DNA of 33,866 bases from Bryobacteraceae bacterium (GCA_030041035.1 JASHOO010000246.1:1-33866); one strand, 5' to 3'; counted from the first letter of the stretch, positions 1-9,039 are shown. Translations and numbers: made by a program. Notes: generated by a model from the sequence alone, not told the origin.

Positions 1-643
1 AAAGCAAATCGTGCGAGATGTAGAGTATGGCCATGTTGAGATCACGATTCAACCGGGCGAGCAGCTTGAGGATTTCGGCCTGTGTGACGACATCGAGGGC
101 GCTGGTGGGCTCGTCTGCGACCACGAGCGATGGTTTGTGCAGGATGGACATAGCGATCAGGAGACGCTGGGCCTGACCGACGCTCAGCTCGCCGGGATGG
201 CGGCGGAGGAGCGAATCGCCGGCGGGCAGGCTGACGCTATCGAGCAGGCTCAGAAAACGGTCGCGCCGCTGGGACATGGCGCCGTTGGCATGAGCGGCCC
301 AGGCTTCATTGAGCTGGGTGCCGACGCGCAGTGCGGGATTGAGTGAAGTAACGGGGCTCTGCGGCACGAAGCCGATCTCACGGCCGCGCAGGCGCCGCAT
401 TTCGCGCTCGGGCAGGGTCATCAAATCGTGGCCCTGGAAGAGAATTTGGCCGTTCACCGTGCCGCCGCGATAGGTAAGCAACCGGAGAATGGCGAGCGCC
501 ATCGTGCTCTTGCCGGATCCGCTTTCTCCTACCAATCCGAGGATCTCGCCGGGCTGCAATGTGAATGCCGAATCGCGCAACACGGCCGGCTTGGCGGGAT
601 AGCCGGCGGAGAGGCAAATGTGGAGCAGAGGGCCGTCGCTCAT
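1..643 (-). CDS. Peptide/nickel ABC transporter ATP-binding protein (OppD/DppD type), 3' end cut by window
   Basis: This is the nucleotide-binding subunit that would power the importer encoded just upstream; about 214 residues are visible and the C-terminus lies outside the window. The protein, read on the minus strand from ATG 643-641, shows Walker A GESGSGKS (about residues 39-46), a Q-loop in VPQSP, an ABC signature LSVGQAQ, Walker B LVVADEP and the D-loop SALD, then the switch histidine in YISHD near the window edge. The signature is LSVGQ instead of the usual LSGGQ. The start overlaps the stop of the binding-protein gene as ATGA, which points to translational coupling. The family assignment is firm. 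The transported substrate (peptide, nickel or other) cannot be read from the sequence. Confidence 0.93.
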   Translation of the reverse strand, partial: MSDGPLLHICLSAGYPAKPAVLRDSAFTLQPGEILGLVGESGSGKSTMALAILRLLTYRGGTVNGQILFQGHDLMTLPEREMRRLRGREIGFVPQSPVTSLNPALRVGTQLNEAWAAHANGAMSQRRDRFLSLLDSVSLPAGDSLLRRHPGELSVGQAQRLLIAMSILHKPSLVVADEPTSALDVVTQAEILKLLARLNRDLNMAILYISHDLL

Positions 644-2259
644 CGAGCGCTCCTTGCCAGTTGCGCAGGCGCGAGCGCAAGATATTCCGCGTTCCAATAG
701 GTCTCGGGACGAATCATGGCGGGTTGGACATTCCGCAGTTTCGGCGAGACGGCCGACAGTGAATCTTTGGTCACCAGGTAGAGGAACGGAGCCTGGTCAG
801 AGACGATTTCCTGGACCTTATCGAAATCAGATTTTCGTTTCGTAGTGTCGACGGCTGCGGCCTGCGCGTGCATGAGACGGTCTATTTCGGCTTCCCATGG
901 AGTCGCAGGTATCTTTTGGTTCGGATACCACTGGTGATTTTCCGCCGAACTGAGCCAGACATTCATTTGCGAGCTGGGGTCGAGATCGTAATTAGTGAAG
1001 CCGAGCAAGCAGGCTTCGTAGCGGAACGTCTGCGTGATGCGTTCGATGAGCGAGCGGAAATCGAGCGTCACAATGTTGAGCTTGATGCCGATGGCCGCGA
1101 GGTCCTGCTGGATCATGGCGGCCATGTGCTCGCGCGCTTGATTGCCGGAGTTGGTGATGAGCGAAAACTCAACAAGGTGGCCGTCGCGATCGCGGAGCGC
1201 GCCGTTTTCGAAGCGGAAACCGTCGCGCTGAAGGCGTGCCAGCGCGTCTTTGGGATCGAAAGCGTGCGGCTTCAGCGCAGCGTTGAACCAGAACCGGTTG
1301 GCGGGGGAGATGGGGCCGGCGGCGGGCTGCGCGTGGCCGTAGTAAACGATGCGGCAGATGTCGGCGCGATTGATGGCAGAGGAAAGGGCGCGGCGGAAGT
1401 TTTGCGAGCGGAACCAGGCTTTTTCGTAGTCGGGGAGCGGGGCCGAGGGATTCTGATTGAACCACATCATTTCGGATTCGAGCGACGGGCCGGCGTCCTG
1501 GGCCATGGCCGGATCCTGTTTGACGAGGCGGCTGAACAGTTCGGCATCGATGGTGTTGATTAAGTGCACCTCGCCGCGGGTAAAGCGGAGGAGCTCAATT
1601 TCGCGATTTTGCTGGATATCGAGATGAATGCGATCCAGGTAGGGCAGGCGGCGGCCGCCGGCATCGGTCTTCCAATAGCGGGGATTGCGCTCGAGCACCA
1701 AGTCGGTGCCCGGCGTATAGTGTGTGACGACGAACGGCCCGAGAGTAGCTGCTTCTTTCTTTGGCGAGCGCGAAGAGAGGATAGCCACCTGGTCGAACAA
1801 GCGATCGAGTCCGGCTACTGGAGCGGGAAACACGATAGTAATGCGGTCCGGCGCCTGCACGGTGGTCTCGACGTCGCCTGGAGCAGAACGAAAGGAATCA
1901 CCGGTGGGGGAGTGGAGAGCGGGATCCATCAGAGCGTGCATGGTGTAAGCGACGTCTTCGGCGGTGAAAGGCGTGCCGTCGGAGAAGGAGAGGCCGCGGC
2001 GCAACTGGAAAGCTATGGCACGCCCCTGGCGGGAGATTTTCCAGGATGTGGCCAACTCCGGCTCAAGTTTCTGGGTGAGGCGGTTGACGCGAATCAGTAC
2101 GCCGCCGGTCAGGTAGCGTACGGTCTCGGAGGCCTCGTCATCCACCAGGAGCGGATTGAAGGTTTTGGGGTCGGAACGCAGGCAGAAGCGCAGCTCGCCG
2201 CCCCATTGAGCCAGGAGGCTCGCGGCAGTGACGGCGAAAGTTGCCACCAACCGTTTCAT
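640..2259 (-). CDS. Extracellular solute-binding protein, family 5 (peptide/nickel type)
   Basis: This 539-residue periplasmic receptor would deliver ligand to the permeases encoded upstream. It begins MKRLVATFAVTAASLLAQ, a short signal peptide. It then shows the family-5 pattern: a DPKTFNPLL stretch near the mature N-terminus, ELATSWKIS, and the hallmark LRRGLSFSDGTPFTAEDVAYT at about residues 85-105. The open frame continues about 500 bases further upstream, but that stretch lies inside the preceding permease gene in another frame. I chose ATG 2259-2257 because it gives a signal peptide and an ATGA overlap with the permease stop. The signal peptide shows no clear lipobox cysteine (LLAQWGG), so it is probably a soluble periplasmic protein. 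The ligand is unknown. Confidence 0.92.
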   Translation of the reverse strand: MKRLVATFAVTAASLLAQWGGELRFCLRSDPKTFNPLLVDDEASETVRYLTGGVLIRVNRLTQKLEPELATSWKISRQGRAIAFQLRRGLSFSDGTPFTAEDVAYTMHALMDPALHSPTGDSFRSAPGDVETTVQAPDRITIVFPAPVAGLDRLFDQVAILSSRSPKKEAATLGPFVVTHYTPGTDLVLERNPRYWKTDAGGRRLPYLDRIHLDIQQNREIELLRFTRGEVHLINTIDAELFSRLVKQDPAMAQDAGPSLESEMMWFNQNPSAPLPDYEKAWFRSQNFRRALSSAINRADICRIVYYGHAQPAAGPISPANRFWFNAALKPHAFDPKDALARLQRDGFRFENGALRDRDGHLVEFSLITNSGNQAREHMAAMIQQDLAAIGIKLNIVTLDFRSLIERITQTFRYEACLLGFTNYDLDPSSQMNVWLSSAENHQWYPNQKIPATPWEAEIDRLMHAQAAAVDTTKRKSDFDKVQEIVSDQAPFLYLVTKDSLSAVSPKLRNVQPAMIRPETYWNAEYLALAPAQLARSAR

Positions 2260-3062
2260 GAAACGAATTCCCGTTCCGGAAGAAGGAGCTGGAAACAGCT
2301 CACCACAACGACCAGTACGGCCAGCGGCGCCAGGATCCAGGGATTGCCGGTTACGGCTTGGGGATTGGTCAATTCGCGTAACAGATTTCCCCAAGAGGGC
2401 AAAGGATCTGCGACGCCCAGGCCGATCAGACCGAGACTGGCTTCTCCGAGGATGAAGGTCGGAATAGCGATCCAGAATTGGGCGAGGATTACAGGCCGGA
2501 GAGCGGGAGCGATGTGCACCAGGATCAGCCTGAGTCCCCGGCAGCCGCATGCGCGTGCATGCAGCACAAGATCGGAATGCCGCAGCGACTGCGCACCCGC
2601 ACGAATGATGCGCGCGGCAGGGGCCCATCCGACCAGGCCCATGATAGTAAATGTCACGATTACGGAGGTGAGGGGAGAGGCATTTAGCGGCAGAATCGCG
2701 CGCACGATAAGGAAAAGAAACAACCAAGGAATCGAGAGGAAGAGATCGATTACCTGGCGGATGACGCGATCGCACCAGCCGCCCGCATAGCCAGCAACAC
2801 CACCAATGACGACGGCCATGCAGGTTGAGAGCAATGCGGCAGCCGGGGCCAGCAGCAGGGAGATGCGTGTGCCGTAGAGGAGGCGAGACCAGCGGTCGCG
2901 ACCTAACTCATCGGTTCCCAGCCAGAAGCGATGGGATGCGGGCGCGCTGATAAAATCCCGGAACTGCGCGGCGTAAGGCGACGGTGCGATGACGCCGGCC
3001 AACAAAGACACGGTGAAAACCAGAACCAGGATGCCGGCGGCGATGTTCCGGGAGCGCTTCAT
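2256..3062 (-). CDS. ABC transporter permease, DppC/OppC type
   Basis: This 268-residue inner-membrane permease forms half of the translocation pore with the adjacent DppB-type protein. The first hydrophobic helix (about residues 8-25) is followed by the family hallmark GTDELGRDRWSRLLYGTRISL (about 49-69), typical of DppC. The membrane segments of the BPD_transp_1 domain follow. The EAA-type cytoplasmic loop is HARACGCRGLRLILVHIAPAL; it carries two cysteines and lacks the classical EAA letters but keeps the G and the P. Start ATG 3062-3060 overlaps the stop of the upstream permease gene as ATGA, and its own stop overlaps the next start in the same way. Confidence 0.93.
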   Translation of the reverse strand: MKRSRNIAAGILVLVFTVSLLAGVIAPSPYAAQFRDFISAPASHRFWLGTDELGRDRWSRLLYGTRISLLLAPAAALLSTCMAVVIGGVAGYAGGWCDRVIRQVIDLFLSIPWLFLFLIVRAILPLNASPLTSVIVTFTIMGLVGWAPAARIIRAGAQSLRHSDLVLHARACGCRGLRLILVHIAPALRPVILAQFWIAIPTFILGEASLGLIGLGVADPLPSWGNLLRELTNPQAVTGNPWILAPLAVLVVVVSCFQLLLPEREFVS

Positions 3063-3925
3063 GCCCGTTCCCGTGTGCAGACGCTGACGGCCAGATCGGA
3101 TGCGGCGTTGGCGATTTGTGTGAAGACTGCAACTAAAATCGTGAGGCTGACTAACACCGGCAGGTCGCGCGCCAAGGCCGCCGTCCAGGCGAGTTGGCCG
3201 ATACCGGGGAAATCACACAGAACTTCGATAGGGATGGCGGCGCCGAAGGCAATCCCGATGGACACGCCGGCCAGCGTAAGGAGTTGAGGAGCGGCCCAGA
3301 GTGAGACCTGCCGGAAGAAGATGGATGCTGGACTGAGGCCGCGCGCGCGTGCCGCGAGCACATGCGGCTGGGTGTAAGCGTCCGCGAGGACATTGCGCGC
3401 GTATCGAAACACCTTGGGAAAAATAAGCAGGCCGATGGCGAAGCGAACGGGACCGTTCGCGAAGAACAGGGCGAGCGCCACAACAGCCGTGGGCACGCAA
3501 AGAAACACGCCGCTCAGTGCGGTGGAAGCCAAATCGTAAGCAGGTGCGCGGACCAGCACCGCAGGTACGGCCAGCGCCAGGCCAAGCAGCCACCCACTAG
3601 CGATTCCGTAAAGCATCAACCGTAGTGTGACCGGGGCACGTTCGGAGAGTAGTTCAGTTACCGGCCTCTCGAGCGAGCGAGAGACACCGAGGTCGCCTTG
3701 GATCATATGCCCCAGATAGTGAATATAGAAGGCCGGCAGGTGCTGTTCGGCAGCATGGGACTGGCGCAAAGCCTGAACACTGTGAGCGTTCAGGCGCGGG
3801 TCGAGTTCCTGTTCGTCGCTTTCAAAACCGGGGCCGAAGCGCACCAGCGTCGCCCCAAGCAGGCCTGCGATCAGGATCGTGATCACGAAGGCGGCGAGGT
3901 GCCGGAAGATGCGCCGGATCCACAT
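3059..3925 (-). CDS. ABC transporter permease, DppB/OppB type
   Basis: This 288-residue inner-membrane permease is the first transporter gene of the operon. The N-terminal helix (about residues 9-28) is followed by a periplasmic stretch and then YIHYLGHMIQGDLGVSRS, which matches the DppB pattern in which the gene product keeps a GDLG-S motif. The EAA loop reads LAARARGLSPASIFFRQVSL, and the C-terminal IEVLCDFPGIGQLAWTAAL corresponds to the DppB E-x-x-F-x-x-P-G-x-G block. It is a little shorter than typical DppB (300-340 residues). It starts 35 bases after the stop of the c-di-GMP gene on the same strand, so read-through from that gene is possible. The ribosome site in front of ATG 3925 is weak. 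Confidence 0.9.
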   Translation of the reverse strand: MWIRRIFRHLAAFVITILIAGLLGATLVRFGPGFESDEQELDPRLNAHSVQALRQSHAAEQHLPAFYIHYLGHMIQGDLGVSRSLERPVTELLSERAPVTLRLMLYGIASGWLLGLALAVPAVLVRAPAYDLASTALSGVFLCVPTAVVALALFFANGPVRFAIGLLIFPKVFRYARNVLADAYTQPHVLAARARGLSPASIFFRQVSLWAAPQLLTLAGVSIGIAFGAAIPIEVLCDFPGIGQLAWTAALARDLPVLVSLTILVAVFTQIANAASDLAVSVCTRERA

Positions 3926-3960
3926 GAGCCATGTCTCTCATTCGTTCGCGACGGACAGCG

Positions 3961-6495
3961 TCATTGAACGCTCAGCGCCGCGACCGGAGGCTGGCGCAGT
4001 AGCGACGTGCCGGTGTGCCGCATTTTTTGCTGCTGCTTGCTCTTGTACATGCGGCGGTCAGCGGTGGCCAGCAATTCCTCGGCGTTGTCGCCATCCATCG
4101 GGAAAAACGCTTCGCCGACACTCATGGAAAGCAGACGTTTGCCCTGCACGGTCTCGCCGGCTTCGGCGGCGATCCGGACCAAGTCACTAATGCGCTCGTC
4201 AACCGATTCGGGAGTGATGTGCGGCAACAACAGAACAAACTCGTCACCGCCCATGCGGGCCACATAGTCGTATTCGCGGCAATTCTCTTTCAACCCATTC
4301 GCCACGCTACTCAGGACTTTGTTGCCGGCCAAGTGGCCGAAAGAGTCGTTGACCTGCTTGAAACCGTCCAAATCGCAGACCAACACTGCCAGGGGAATGT
4401 TCATGCGGCGGCAGCGTGCCAGTTCACTATCCAGGCGCAGGAACAGAGAGCGGGCATTGGGCAGGTTGGTGAGGTAGTCAATGGTAGCCGAGTTTTCAAC
4501 CAGACGATACTTCAACGCGTTCTCAACCGCCAGCGACACCTTGGAGCTGATAGCGAGCAGGATGCGCAGATTATCGCGGGTGAACGCGTCCTTCTCGGCG
4601 CGGTAAAGCGCGAGCACTCCCACCGCGCCATTCAGACCCTCGAGCGGAACAGCGAGCGCCGAGCGCAGCGTACTAAACTTGCCGGGGTCCCCCATGTAGC
4701 CGGCCTCGACCGAGGGATTGCCGTTCAGGATCGGCTTACGATTTTGCGCCACCCATCCTGAGAGACCTTCGCCGACAGGAATTTCCAACGAAGAAAACAG
4801 ACGAAAATTCTCGCCGTTCACGTACTCGGGCACCAGTTTCTGATCGCGCACCACGTAAACCGCGATCGAGTCATACGGCACCAAGCGCTTCAGCCGGACC
4901 GAGACGACGGAAAGCGTCTCGTTCAAACTGAGCGAATTGCCGAGGTCTTGCGTGAGCTCGAACAGCATCTGGACTTCCTGACGTGCCGCAGCAATGGACG
5001 AGAGTGGGTCGAAGGCGTCGTTGTGCCCGTTGAGCTGCGGATTCGGCTGCTCGAAACCGGCAGCCGGCGCCACGCCTTTCTCGATCTTCAGGTTCGTTGA
5101 AAGGCGCTTCTTTTCCCACGTCTGCGCCTGCGCCATCTGCTCCAGCTCGACATAGCGTCGCGCCAGAACCTCCACTACCTTGGGGTCGAAACTCTTTCCG
5201 GAATCCGCGGCGATGATCTCCATGGCGCGATCCAACGGCATCGCGCGCCGGTACTGGCGATTAGAGGCGAGTGCGTCCAGACAATCGACAACCGCCAAAA
5301 TGCGGGCGCCCATGGGAATTTCCTCGCCTTTCAACCCGAGCGGATAACCGCTGCCATCCCACTTTTCGTGGTGTGCACGCACGATGGGAACCACTGGGTA
5401 AGGGAACTGAACGCGTTCCAAAATCTCAGCACCGACCACGGGATGAATCTTAATCTTTTCGAATTCCTCAGGCGTAAGCTTGCCGGGCTTGGAGATGATC
5501 TGCTCCGGGACGGCCAACTTGCCGATGTCGTGCAAAAGAGCCGCCGCGCGCAGCGCCTGCATATCGCCAGCGGAAAGGCCCAGATCTTTCGCAATCTCCA
5601 TCGCGTAAATGCGGACACGACGGAGGTGGTCATGGGTGGTGTGGTCCTTGGCTTCGATCGCGAGGGCCAATGCTTCGATGGTGCGGAGATGCAAAGCAGC
5701 CATCTCTTCAACATGCACCTTCTCATCTTCCAGGCGGCCTAGATAAGTACGATAGGAACGGTAGATGAAATAAATAACGGGAATCAACACAAGCGAAGCA
5801 TGCCAGTGAGTCTGACGGCTCAAAACGCTGAGGATCCAAGCTATGGATGCACCACCCAGGTAGTAAGGAAAGCACCAAAAATAACAGTCATACCAAATCC
5901 GTGTAAGAGATTTATGTTCGGTCATCCCGATCGCCGCGGCAACCGGGATGGTATTCATCAGGAAGAACATGCAAGCGGTAACGCCAAGGCGCAAAGGGTT
6001 CGCGTCATTTGGCAAGCCCGCTATGTTGGCATGATACACGTAGTAAGAAACCGCCACGGAGACGGCCATCGCGCCGGTATTGAAGATTACTTGGAAGGGC
6101 TTAGGTTTAGTCTTCGATTTCCAAAGGCATTGAATCAGGCTGCCCGTGCATCCGATGATCAGGGTGGACGGGAAATCTAACTCAGCGATGCCGATGAGAA
6201 TGAACAAGAAGTTCACCGACATGGTACCGGTGATTGTAGGGAGGGTTACTTTGAGGGCCGACGCGATGGCGGAAACAAGCAGAAAACAGAGAGCGCGGGT
6301 CAGATTCTGAGGACTCCAATGGCTCAGCGCAAACAACGTAACAAGGGCCCCGACTGTGGACACGGCGCCAACATAGATCTTGGCATTGACCGGAATGGCT
6401 GAATATTTCGGTTCCACCGGAGCTTGCCCAAGTGCAACCGAGATACCAACAGCAGATGAATATGCGCCACCGGTTGTAAGCCTGTCTGCCCACAA
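3961..6495 (-). CDS. Membrane-anchored HD-GYP / GAF / GGDEF c-di-GMP turnover protein
   Basis: This 844-residue protein carries opposing c-di-GMP enzymes. Residues 40-250 hold about seven hydrophobic segments of a membrane sensor. The HD-GYP phosphodiesterase domain (about 265-450) has HDIGK (322-326), HH (375-376) and GSGYP (381-385), so its metal site looks intact. A GAF domain spans about 505-660. The GGDEF diguanylate cyclase domain (about 670-825) has GGDEF at 749-753 and an inhibitory I-site RxxD (740-743) at the standard five-residue distance, so it should be feedback-inhibited. Which activity dominates cannot be told. The start is uncertain: the longest frame begins at a TTG (6495) with no good ribosome site, and GTG at 6417 is a possible alternative; both retain all domains. 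A perfect GTGACA-N3-TGTCAC palindrome lies 75 bases upstream. Confidence 0.93.
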   Translation of the reverse strand: MWADRLTTGGAYSSAVGISVALGQAPVEPKYSAIPVNAKIYVGAVSTVGALVTLFALSHWSPQNLTRALCFLLVSAIASALKVTLPTITGTMSVNFLFILIGIAELDFPSTLIIGCTGSLIQCLWKSKTKPKPFQVIFNTGAMAVSVAVSYYVYHANIAGLPNDANPLRLGVTACMFFLMNTIPVAAAIGMTEHKSLTRIWYDCYFWCFPYYLGGASIAWILSVLSRQTHWHASLVLIPVIYFIYRSYRTYLGRLEDEKVHVEEMAALHLRTIEALALAIEAKDHTTHDHLRRVRIYAMEIAKDLGLSAGDMQALRAAALLHDIGKLAVPEQIISKPGKLTPEEFEKIKIHPVVGAEILERVQFPYPVVPIVRAHHEKWDGSGYPLGLKGEEIPMGARILAVVDCLDALASNRQYRRAMPLDRAMEIIAADSGKSFDPKVVEVLARRYVELEQMAQAQTWEKKRLSTNLKIEKGVAPAAGFEQPNPQLNGHNDAFDPLSSIAAARQEVQMLFELTQDLGNSLSLNETLSVVSVRLKRLVPYDSIAVYVVRDQKLVPEYVNGENFRLFSSLEIPVGEGLSGWVAQNRKPILNGNPSVEAGYMGDPGKFSTLRSALAVPLEGLNGAVGVLALYRAEKDAFTRDNLRILLAISSKVSLAVENALKYRLVENSATIDYLTNLPNARSLFLRLDSELARCRRMNIPLAVLVCDLDGFKQVNDSFGHLAGNKVLSSVANGLKENCREYDYVARMGGDEFVLLLPHITPESVDERISDLVRIAAEAGETVQGKRLLSMSVGEAFFPMDGDNAEELLATADRRMYKSKQQQKMRHTGTSLLRQPPVAALSVQ

Positions 6496-6569
6496 TAGTT
6501 GATGTTCTTGCCGATTAATCCGGTGATCACCTGACAGCTAGAAGTGCGACTTGGTGGCACATATAGGAG

Positions 6570-6584
6570 GTGACAGACTGTCAC
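6570..6584. promoter_or_regulatory. Perfect inverted repeat GTGACA-N3-TGTCAC, candidate activator/operator site
   Basis: The 15-base site GTGACAGACTGTCAC is a perfect palindrome with a three-base centre; one more G/C pair on each side also matches (6569-6585). It lies 75 bases upstream of the start of the HD-GYP/GGDEF gene. Both six-base arms and the spacer length match the site at 9025-9039 exactly, and the GACA-N3-TGTC core recurs at 8983 and 9107. This indicates one DNA-binding protein for all four sites. That the protein is the neighbouring sigma-54 activator is an inference. Confidence 0.6.
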
Positions 6585-6792
6585 CCCTTGAAGGGCACAA
6601 CCCCACCGCAAGATGCGGGCGAACACGAACAAATATGGGATCCTCACTCCACGGGTTAACGGTCCTGGTTATCATTCGAAATGGATAAGCTACGTGTCAG
6701 TCGGAAGTTACTAATTTGCCCGTATAACAGTTGAAGGTTAGCAAAAACAAAGAACAAGTCGTAATAACATTGGATAAGTTAGTCCGAGAAAG

Positions 6793-6810
6793 TGTTCTGA
6801 ATTCAGAACA
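6793..6810. promoter_or_regulatory. 18-base perfect palindrome TGTTC-N8-GAACA, candidate operator 1
   Basis: TGTTCTGAATTCAGAACA is a perfect 18-base palindrome 117 bases upstream of the sigma-54 activator start. A second site with the same outer arms lies at 6881-6898, with centres 88 bases apart. The pair upstream of a regulator gene suggests control by a dimeric DNA-binding protein, possibly autoregulation. The arms point the opposite way to a Gram-positive-type LexA box (GAAC-N4-GTTC), so I do not call it a LexA site. Confidence 0.55.
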
Positions 6811-6880
6811 AACACCTTGCATATTCCGTTGAAAGGTAATAACAATATTTAAGTACGGGCAAGATTGTTACCGGGCGTTG

Positions 6881-6898
6881 TGTTCCAGACTCGGAACA
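6881..6898. promoter_or_regulatory. Inverted repeat TGTTCC-N6-GGAACA, candidate operator 2
   Basis: The arms TGTTCC and GGAACA are separated by six bases, giving the same TGTTC-N8-GAACA geometry as the site at 6793. It ends 28 bases before the activator start codon, so a bound protein could also block transcription or the ribosome site at about 6913-6919. Confidence 0.55.
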
Positions 6899-6926
6899 AG
6901 GACCGGTCTCGCGGAGGAGACCTTAC

Positions 6927-7967
<1,041 letters not shown>

Positions 7968-7971
7968 CCAG

Positions 7972-8877
7972 TCATCGCGTACGCACTAGCGCCAGAGCGT
8001 GACCGCTATCCGAATCTGTGTTTGGTTCACTCTTATCGGGTTGTGGTGCGTGCAGTAACTTACTCAAATTCCCATGTGACGGAAGTTCGGATTCCAGATA
8101 CTCCACGCCCATGGCCGAAATCACGTAGTCAGAGTGATCCCCGGGCCTGATATACAGCTTCTCGCGCAGAAACCAGAGTGCGAATTCCAAGTGCTCTCTA
8201 GGAAAAGACATCACCGTTTCTAGCTCTAGGACCGAGATTCCGGGAACCTCTGGGTTTGCACGCCGGCGGTTATAGAGCAACGACAGGATACCCAGGCGCC
8301 GATTGACTTCCCCATCCAGGCCCTCCACGAATTCTTTTAGGCCGAATACCGGCAGCGGCTGGGCTCGGCGGTCACGATGGCGCTCGTCGTAGAATGCTCT
8401 TTTGGCGGGGTCTGACAGTGCAGCGTAAGCCTTCGTAAGCAGGAGAAAGCGATCGTTGTTGCCTGTTTCCTTGTTGTCCGGGTGATAACGCGCTGCCATG
8501 ATCCGGAACACTCGATGAATGGTATCGGGGTCAGCGTTTGGGCTGATTTGCAGAAGTTCGTAATAGTCAACGAACGTTTGAGTCTCGTCGGTGTCCGTGG
8601 CTTTGCCGTCGGGAATGAACTCAAGGCCCAGAACGCACTTAACTCCACGGCGTCCGCAGTGCCGCACGGAGGTGGACCCGGTCAGGCCATAGCGTTCCGC
8701 TCGCACGTAAACTTGGGTGCCCAATTCAATCGGCTCGCTGGACTCCACACGAATCCCCGAGTTGGAGAGATCGATGGCACGGACCGTCAGGGTATGGCTC
8801 GTTTGACGCGTGTCGTGCCACGCGATTTCGAGGGCACAGTCGAACAGTTGCCGTTGTTTGCGTCGCTTGTCGCTCAT
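7972..8877 (-). CDS. PilZ - J-domain fusion protein with C-terminal winged-helix-like region
   Basis: This 301-residue cytoplasmic protein joins a c-di-GMP receptor to a DnaJ-type co-chaperone domain. The N-terminal PilZ domain (about residues 4-92) keeps both ligand motifs: RRKQR (R5-x3-R9) and DLSNSG (D36-x-S38-x2-G41). The J-domain (about 104-166) has the HPD tripeptide at 132-134 that stimulates Hsp70 ATPase. The rest (about 178-268) looks helical and ends in a pattern resembling a winged helix (FALWFLREKLYIRPGDHSDYVISAMGVEYLE). There is no Gly/Phe or zinc region, so it is not a general DnaJ. The open frame extends 59 codons upstream, but I chose ATG 8877-8875 because the domain begins there and the extension would swallow the promoter. 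A -24/-12 promoter candidate lies just upstream (8903-8917). Confidence 0.9.
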   Translation of the reverse strand: MSDKRRKQRQLFDCALEIAWHDTRQTSHTLTVRAIDLSNSGIRVESSEPIELGTQVYVRAERYGLTGSTSVRHCGRRGVKCVLGLEFIPDGKATDTDETQTFVDYYELLQISPNADPDTIHRVFRIMAARYHPDNKETGNNDRFLLLTKAYAALSDPAKRAFYDERHRDRRAQPLPVFGLKEFVEGLDGEVNRRLGILSLLYNRRRANPEVPGISVLELETVMSFPREHLEFALWFLREKLYIRPGDHSDYVISAMGVEYLESELPSHGNLSKLLHAPQPDKSEPNTDSDSGHALALVRTR

Positions 8878-8902
8878 GATGGATAACTCGAAAGCAAGAA
8901 AA

Positions 8903-8917
8903 GCAAGTGCCTTTCCA
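8903..8917 (-). promoter_or_regulatory. Candidate sigma-54 (-24/-12) promoter for the PilZ/J-domain gene
   Basis: Read on the minus strand the element is TGGAAAGGCACTTGCTT, with GG and GC separated by exactly ten bases and a full TTGC box (consensus TGGCACG-N4-TTGCW). Transcription would start near 8891, about 14 bases before the chosen ATG, which leaves a very short leader. The palindrome at 8983-8993 lies about 70 bases upstream. Confidence 0.55.
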
Positions 8918-8982
8918 GTTATCCATGGCCGCAAACCAATTGACTGCTGAAGTATTCGAGTGTGTGGGTTAACTTTAGATAG

Positions 8983-8993
8983 GACAAACTGTC
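8983..8993. promoter_or_regulatory. GACA-AAC-TGTC palindrome, candidate enhancer site
   Basis: The core GACA-N3-TGTC is exact; the outer bases differ from the perfect sites. It is one of three such cores within 135 bases. The eight fixed bases make a cluster of three unlikely by chance. Confidence 0.5.
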
Positions 8994-9024
8994 GCTTGAG
9001 GTTACTCTTTGCTGGGTTGCGAGC

Positions 9025-9039
9025 GTGACAAAGTGTCAC
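9025..9039. promoter_or_regulatory. Perfect inverted repeat GTGACA-N3-TGTCAC, candidate enhancer site
   Basis: GTGACAAAGTGTCAC has the same arms and spacing as the site at 6570-6584. It lies about 110 bases from the minus-strand -24/-12 candidate and about 140 bases from the plus-strand one, within the usual range for sigma-54 enhancer sites. Confidence 0.6.

Larger units (their letters stand above)
6496..6926. promoter_or_regulatory. Divergent intergenic regulatory region (c-di-GMP gene / sigma-54 activator gene)
   Basis: These 431 bases hold no credible gene. They separate two divergent genes and are visibly richer in A/T than the flanking coding DNA, especially from 6660 to 6860. They carry three strong palindromes, listed separately. 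They also hold a smaller palindrome GGTGATCACC (6522-6531) and two copies of TGGATAAG (6682-6689 and 6771-6778). I found no convincing -24/-12 element here on either strand, so both genes may use other sigma factors. Confidence 0.6.

Noticed and set aside
2260-2775. N-terminal extension of the solute-binding-protein frame
   Set aside because: It runs through the DppC gene in another frame. The true start with a signal peptide is at 2259.
1564-2790. Long plus-strand frame opposite the binding-protein and permease genes
   Set aside because: It has no recognisable domain, its composition is that of a shadow of high-G+C coding DNA, and the minus-strand genes are clear.
6682-6778. Direct repeat TGGATAAG, 89 bases apart, at nearly the same spacing as the two TGTTC palindromes
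   Set aside because: The flanking sequences show no wider duplication, so the similar spacing is probably chance.
6793-6810. LexA/SOS box
   Set aside because: The arm orientation is TGTTC...GAACA, not GAAC...GTTC, and no SOS gene follows.
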